Below are positions 41,385 to 43,006 of a stretch of 43,006 nt of DNA, piece after piece. Position 1 is the stretch's first letter. Every line of letters starts with the position of its first letter. A program made the position numbers and the translations under genes. The stretch lies in NCBI GenBank assembly GCA_016281335.1, contig JAEEIK010000105.1:1-43006 (forward strand). The letters run 5' to 3'. The notes under the pieces are model-generated. The model was not told the DNA's origin. It ran no database searches and was given only the letters and a program-made list of their open reading frames with translations. Origin of the DNA: Lachnospiraceae bacterium (lineage in GTDB: Bacteria > Bacillota > Clostridia > Lachnospirales > Lachnospiraceae).

Positions 41385-42827
41385 ATGATCACAATTAAAG
41401 AATCAACATATGATGATATCAGGAATATTCAGAGTCTGTGGGCTGATGAAGATGTTATGAAGTATATCTGGCCCGGAGGCTTACATGAAACAGAGGATGC
41501 TGTACGGGGATGGCTGGACAGATTTATCAATGCAGGACCTGAGAAAAAGCATTATTCAATCTTTGAAGACGGAAAATATTGCGGAGAGACACAATATGGG
41601 ATAGATGAAGCTACACATAGCGCAGCTTTGGATATCAAACTGTTTAAGTCTGCATGGGGGCGGGGAATCGCAACCCGGGCGCTGGAACACTCTATAGATG
41701 AGGCCTTTAAAAACGGAGCGGAAACCGTGTGGGTAGATCCGCGTCCGGATAATACCAAGGCAATTGCTTTATATCGCAGGCTGGGTTTTGTCCGGAAAGA
41801 AATGCCAGAGCATGTGATCGCGCTGGGAGAGGATCCGACAGTTTTTATCTATATGGAACTGGATAAAGAAAAGACCGGAAGGATCTGCGAGGTACAGAAG
41901 AACAGCTATACAATAAAGTTTAGGGGCAGAGAACTGCCCGCAAAGCTGAATCGCAGCTTTTATAAAGAAGAGGCTGATAAACTTCCGATAGTCGGTGACT
42001 ATGTGACATTTAAGTTTAACCCGGATGGTGACAGCATGATACTTTCCGTCTGTGAAAGAAAGAATTATTTACAGAGACCGGATCAGTCCAAGACAGGCGT
42101 GATGCAGTATATGGTAGCAAACGTGGACTATTGCTTCATCGTAACATCGTTGAATGATGACTACAGTTATAACCGTATAGCGAGGTATGCAAGTGTGGCG
42201 CTGCAGGGAGGCGTGATACCTGTAGCAATACTTACAAAAGCAGATCTGTGCAATAATGTCGGCCATTATGTGAGTGAGGTGGAGACCATATCGGATAAGA
42301 TAAGAGTACATGCAATATCGGCTTTGTATGATATAGGCATGGATGAACTGAAAGAGTACCTTACACCCAGTACGACTATCTGTCTGATGGGTTCATCAGG
42401 GGCGGGTAAGTCGACACTGCTTAATTCGCTTACAGGTGAGAATATAATGAAAACTTCGGCAATAAGGGAGTCTGATTCAAAGGGACGCCATACTACTACC
42501 CACAGACAGCTGATAGAGCTTGATAACGGAGTATCGATCATCGATACTCCGGGAATGAGGGAGATAGGAATGGCAATGACGGAGGAAAGCTTAGACAATA
42601 TTTTTTCGGATATCCTTGAACTCGAGAGCCGGTGTAAATTCAGCGACTGCATGCATGACACCGAACCGGGATGTGCTATAAAGAAAGCGCTGGAAGACGG
42701 TACTTTATCGATGGAGAGATATACACTGTACAAAAGTCTTGGTGCAGAAAATCACAGGAACCATGCAATGAAGAAGCGGATATCTATATTGGTAAAACAG
42801 CGGAAGAAATACGGACTGGATGACTAA
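41385..42827 (+). CDS. GNAT acetyltransferase fused to RsgA-type ribosome GTPase
   Basis: 480 residues; GGAGGG five bases before the ATG. Residues 1-160 are a GNAT acetyltransferase with acetyl-CoA loop SAWGRGIATRAL and the tail WVDPRPDNTKAIALYRRLGF, close in style to AAC(6')-type enzymes. Residues about 165-480 are a complete RsgA: OB-fold start (GRICEVQKNSYTIKFRGREL), circularly permuted GTPase with TKAD (284-287) before P-loop GSSGAGKST (336-344), then DTPG (387-390), and the zinc motif C417-x4-C422-x-H424-x5-C430. RsgA proteins act in 30S subunit assembly. The fusion may acetylate a ribosomal component or a ribosome-targeting drug while bound to the 30S. The preceding leader suggests regulation by translation state. 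A single uninterrupted frame supports a true fusion. Confidence 0.93.
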   Translation: MITIKESTYDDIRNIQSLWADEDVMKYIWPGGLHETEDAVRGWLDRFINAGPEKKHYSIFEDGKYCGETQYGIDEATHSAALDIKLFKSAWGRGIATRALEHSIDEAFKNGAETVWVDPRPDNTKAIALYRRLGFVRKEMPEHVIALGEDPTVFIYMELDKEKTGRICEVQKNSYTIKFRGRELPAKLNRSFYKEEADKLPIVGDYVTFKFNPDGDSMILSVCERKNYLQRPDQSKTGVMQYMVANVDYCFIVTSLNDDYSYNRIARYASVALQGGVIPVAILTKADLCNNVGHYVSEVETISDKIRVHAISALYDIGMDELKEYLTPSTTICLMGSSGAGKSTLLNSLTGENIMKTSAIRESDSKGRHTTTHRQLIELDNGVSIIDTPGMREIGMAMTEESLDNIFSDILELESRCKFSDCMHDTEPGCAIKKALEDGTLSMERYTLYKSLGAENHRNHAMKKRISILVKQRKKYGLDD

Positions 42828-42861
42828 TCCGGCGCAAGTTTGGTTGGAAACGTTCTTGAGC

Positions 42862-42890
42862 TTGAAACGTACTAAGCTGTTTTGTATAAT
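42862..42890 (+). promoter_or_regulatory. Sigma-A promoter of a second leader
   Basis: TTGAAA (42862-42867), 17-base spacer, perfect TATAAT (42885-42890), 35 bases after the GNAT-RsgA stop. It drives a transcript that continues out of the window. Confidence 0.8.
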
Positions 42891-42937
42891 CGTAAACAGA
42901 TATGCAGTTTGTCAGTTAAGAAAGGAGCATAGTTTTT

Positions 42938-42967
42938 ATGACCAGAAGACTTATTATCGCTCAGTAG
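42938..42967 (+). CDS. Putative nine-residue leader peptide MTRRLIIAQ
   Basis: A nine-codon frame with AAAGGAG about ten bases before its ATG, closed by TAG. The stop codon merges with the 5' arm of a perfect inverted repeat. Strong promoter, strong ribosome site, very short ORF and hairpin is the layout of translational attenuators of macrolide or other ribosome-drug resistance genes. The regulated gene lies beyond base 43006, so this cannot be confirmed here. Confidence 0.55.
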   Translation: MTRRLIIAQ

Positions 42968-43006
42968 TCTGAGCTTAAATAAACCGAATGAATCGTAAGC
43001 TCAGAC
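42967..43006 (+). repeat. Perfect 11-base inverted repeat after the second leader ORF
   Basis: GTCTGAGCTTA (42967-42977) and TAAGCTCAGAC (42996-43006) are perfect complements around an 18-base loop. The window ends at the last base of the 3' arm, so what follows, a T-tract or a sequestered ribosome site, is unknown. Confidence 0.8.

Overview
The window looks like chromosomal DNA from a Gram-positive anaerobe of the Clostridia, most likely Lachnospiraceae. This is an inference from several things: moderate GC with heavy AGA and ATA use, strong AGGAGG-type ribosome binding sites, lipoproteins with lipoboxes, a trimeric NuoE/NuoF/[FeFe]-hydrogenase operon, a glutamine-dependent NAD+ synthetase and FtsX-type ABC/two-component genes. 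No tRNA, rRNA, insertion sequence, CRISPR array or phage structural gene was seen.

Layout. (1) 1-7718: the 3' part of a giant Lys/Glu-rich protein with a buried papain/C39-like cysteine peptidase domain, then a Pro-rich protein ending in a CxH...CxxC motif. (2) 7824-16293: a ten-gene run on one strand: macrodomain-HTH protein, an unknown protein, WYL regulator, methyltransferase, two lipoproteins (one with YARHG), a bacterial-type poly(ADP-ribose) glycohydrolase, a second copy of the unknown protein, a metallo-beta-lactamase-fold protein and a short-chain dehydrogenase. Two predicted ADP-ribose hydrolases, a WYL regulator and two paralogues of unknown function make this a candidate ADP-ribose-linked stress or defence module. 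(3) 16288-21352, minus strand: small lipoprotein, NadE and an unusual PEP/pyruvate-binding (PPDK N-terminal) protein. (4) 21579-22598: a RelA/SpoT synthetase-domain protein, divergent from the PPDK-like gene. Both genes are preceded by near-identical attenuator hairpins. (5) 22599-24509: a structured noncoding stretch, three small genes and a Phd/RelE-type toxin-antitoxin pair. (6) 24675-28828: a bifurcating-type [FeFe]-hydrogenase operon. (7) 28887-31145: a secreted EF-hand/leucine-rich-repeat protein. (8) 31198-34310: two overlapping MutS-like ATPase genes. (9) 34381-41067: ABC permease, ABC ATPase, Ntn-hydrolase lipoprotein, response regulator and sensor kinase. (10) 41080-43006: a promoter, short leader ORF and terminator ahead of a GNAT-RsgA fusion, then a second promoter, 9-codon leader ORF and hairpin whose target gene lies beyond the window.

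The strongest candidates for something undescribed are the paired attenuators at 21373-21559 (they share sequence and show a compensatory base-pair change), the translation-attenuation-like leaders at 41.1 and 42.9 kb, the macrodomain/PARG/WYL cluster, and the promoter-linked structured RNA near 22.6-22.85 kb. All family names come from reading motifs by eye. No database search was run.
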